5,971 nucleotides of DNA from Clostridium sp. UBA4746. GTDB lineage: Bacteria > Bacillota > Clostridia > Clostridiales > Clostridiaceae. Of the stretch, positions 5,866-5,971 are shown one piece after another. The notes below the pieces were generated by a model that was not told the origin of the DNA, ran no database searches, and worked only from the letters and a program-made list of their open reading frames with translations. A program made the position numbers and the translations under genes. Positions within the stretch are counted from its first letter, which is position 1. The number at the start of each line of letters is the position of its first letter. The DNA is taken from the NCBI GenBank assembly GCA_002403785.1, contig DHIM01000026.1, positions 1 to 5,971 on the forward strand, given 5' to 3'.

Positions 5866-5932
5866 TTTTAGTGAAGCATTTCGTCATTTTAATTTATAAT
5901 AAATTAAAAGAATGCATAGATTATCACTAAAA
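5866..5932. repeat. Nested imperfect hairpin in the dapA leader
   Basis: Three in-register arms are seen: TTTTAGTGA (5866-5874) with TCACTAAAA (5924-5932), GCATT (5876-5880) with AATGC (5911-5915), and TTTTAATTTA (5887-5896) with TAAATTAAAA (5900-5909) around a TAA loop. It lies about 104 nt upstream of the dapA start, so it may be a leader RNA structure or a protein-binding dyad. No T run follows on either strand, so it does not look like a terminator. It does not show the conserved core of the lysine riboswitch. Confidence 0.6.
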
Positions 5933-5953
5933 GATTTTTAATTACTATACTAT

Positions 5954-5959
5954 ATTATA
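5954..5959 (-). promoter_or_regulatory. Possible -10 box for dapA-dapB at the window edge
   Basis: TATAAT on the minus strand. The matching -35 would fall beyond the window, so the promoter cannot be confirmed. If it is used, the transcript would carry the 5866-5932 hairpin in a leader of about 185 nt. Confidence 0.25.
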
Positions 5960-5960
5960 T

Positions 5961-5971
5961 CTGTCTCTTAT
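5961..5971. other. Probable Tn5/Nextera mosaic-end adapter remnant
   Basis: The last 11 bases, CTGTCTCTTAT, equal the first 11 bases of CTGTCTCTTATACACATCT, the reverse complement of the Tn5 mosaic end used in tagmentation libraries. The match lies exactly at the terminus. The simplest reading is untrimmed adapter at a contig end, so genomic sequence probably stops at 5960. Confidence 0.8.

Overview
The window is AT-rich DNA (roughly 70% A+T by eye) with strong AGGAGG-type ribosome binding sites. Its proteins read most like those of an anaerobic, spore-forming Firmicute of the Clostridium type. The evidence is a PdaB-like sporulation polysaccharide deacetylase, a two-OB-fold single-stranded DNA-binding protein, and the N-acetyl branch of the diaminopimelate/lysine pathway. 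I cannot name a species.

Layout, left to right. (1) 23-772 (+): a membrane-anchored polysaccharide deacetylase. (2) 773-949: a spacer with a plausible promoter for the next gene. (3) 950-1645 (+): an SSB-family protein. (4) 1646-1867: the gap between two convergent genes, almost entirely filled by a 188-bp imperfect inverted repeat (1673-1860) with 16-bp perfect ends and a terminator-like core. (5) 1868-2581 (-): dapH. (6) 2582-2901: a very AT-rich divergent promoter region with a 12-13-bp inverted repeat and a tandem 11-bp repeat just before the next ribosome binding site. (7) 2902-4047 (+): patA. (8) 4049-4095: a perfect 22-bp-stem bidirectional terminator. (9) 4114-5762 (-): a dapA-dapB operon with a one-base overlap. 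(10) 5763-5971: the dapA leader, with a nested imperfect hairpin. The last 11 bases match the Tn5/Nextera mosaic-end adapter and are probably not genomic.

How the genes work together. DapA condenses aspartate semialdehyde with pyruvate, DapB reduces the product to tetrahydrodipicolinate, DapH acetylates it, and PatA transaminates the acetylated keto acid to N-acetyl-LL-diaminopimelate. Four successive steps toward meso-diaminopimelate and lysine are therefore encoded in about 3.9 kb, but as three transcription units on two strands. The deacetylase (DapL), the epimerase (DapF) and LysA are not in the window. The DapA/DapB product also lies on the route to the spore compound dipicolinate, and the deacetylase acts on spore peptidoglycan, so a link to sporulation is possible but only inferred.

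I see no new enzyme system. The less ordinary signals are non-coding: the long palindrome at 1673-1860, a 9-mer (AATACTTAT) upstream of four genes in the same orientation as each gene, the structured dapA leader, the tandem repeat before patA, and the adapter remnant at the right edge.
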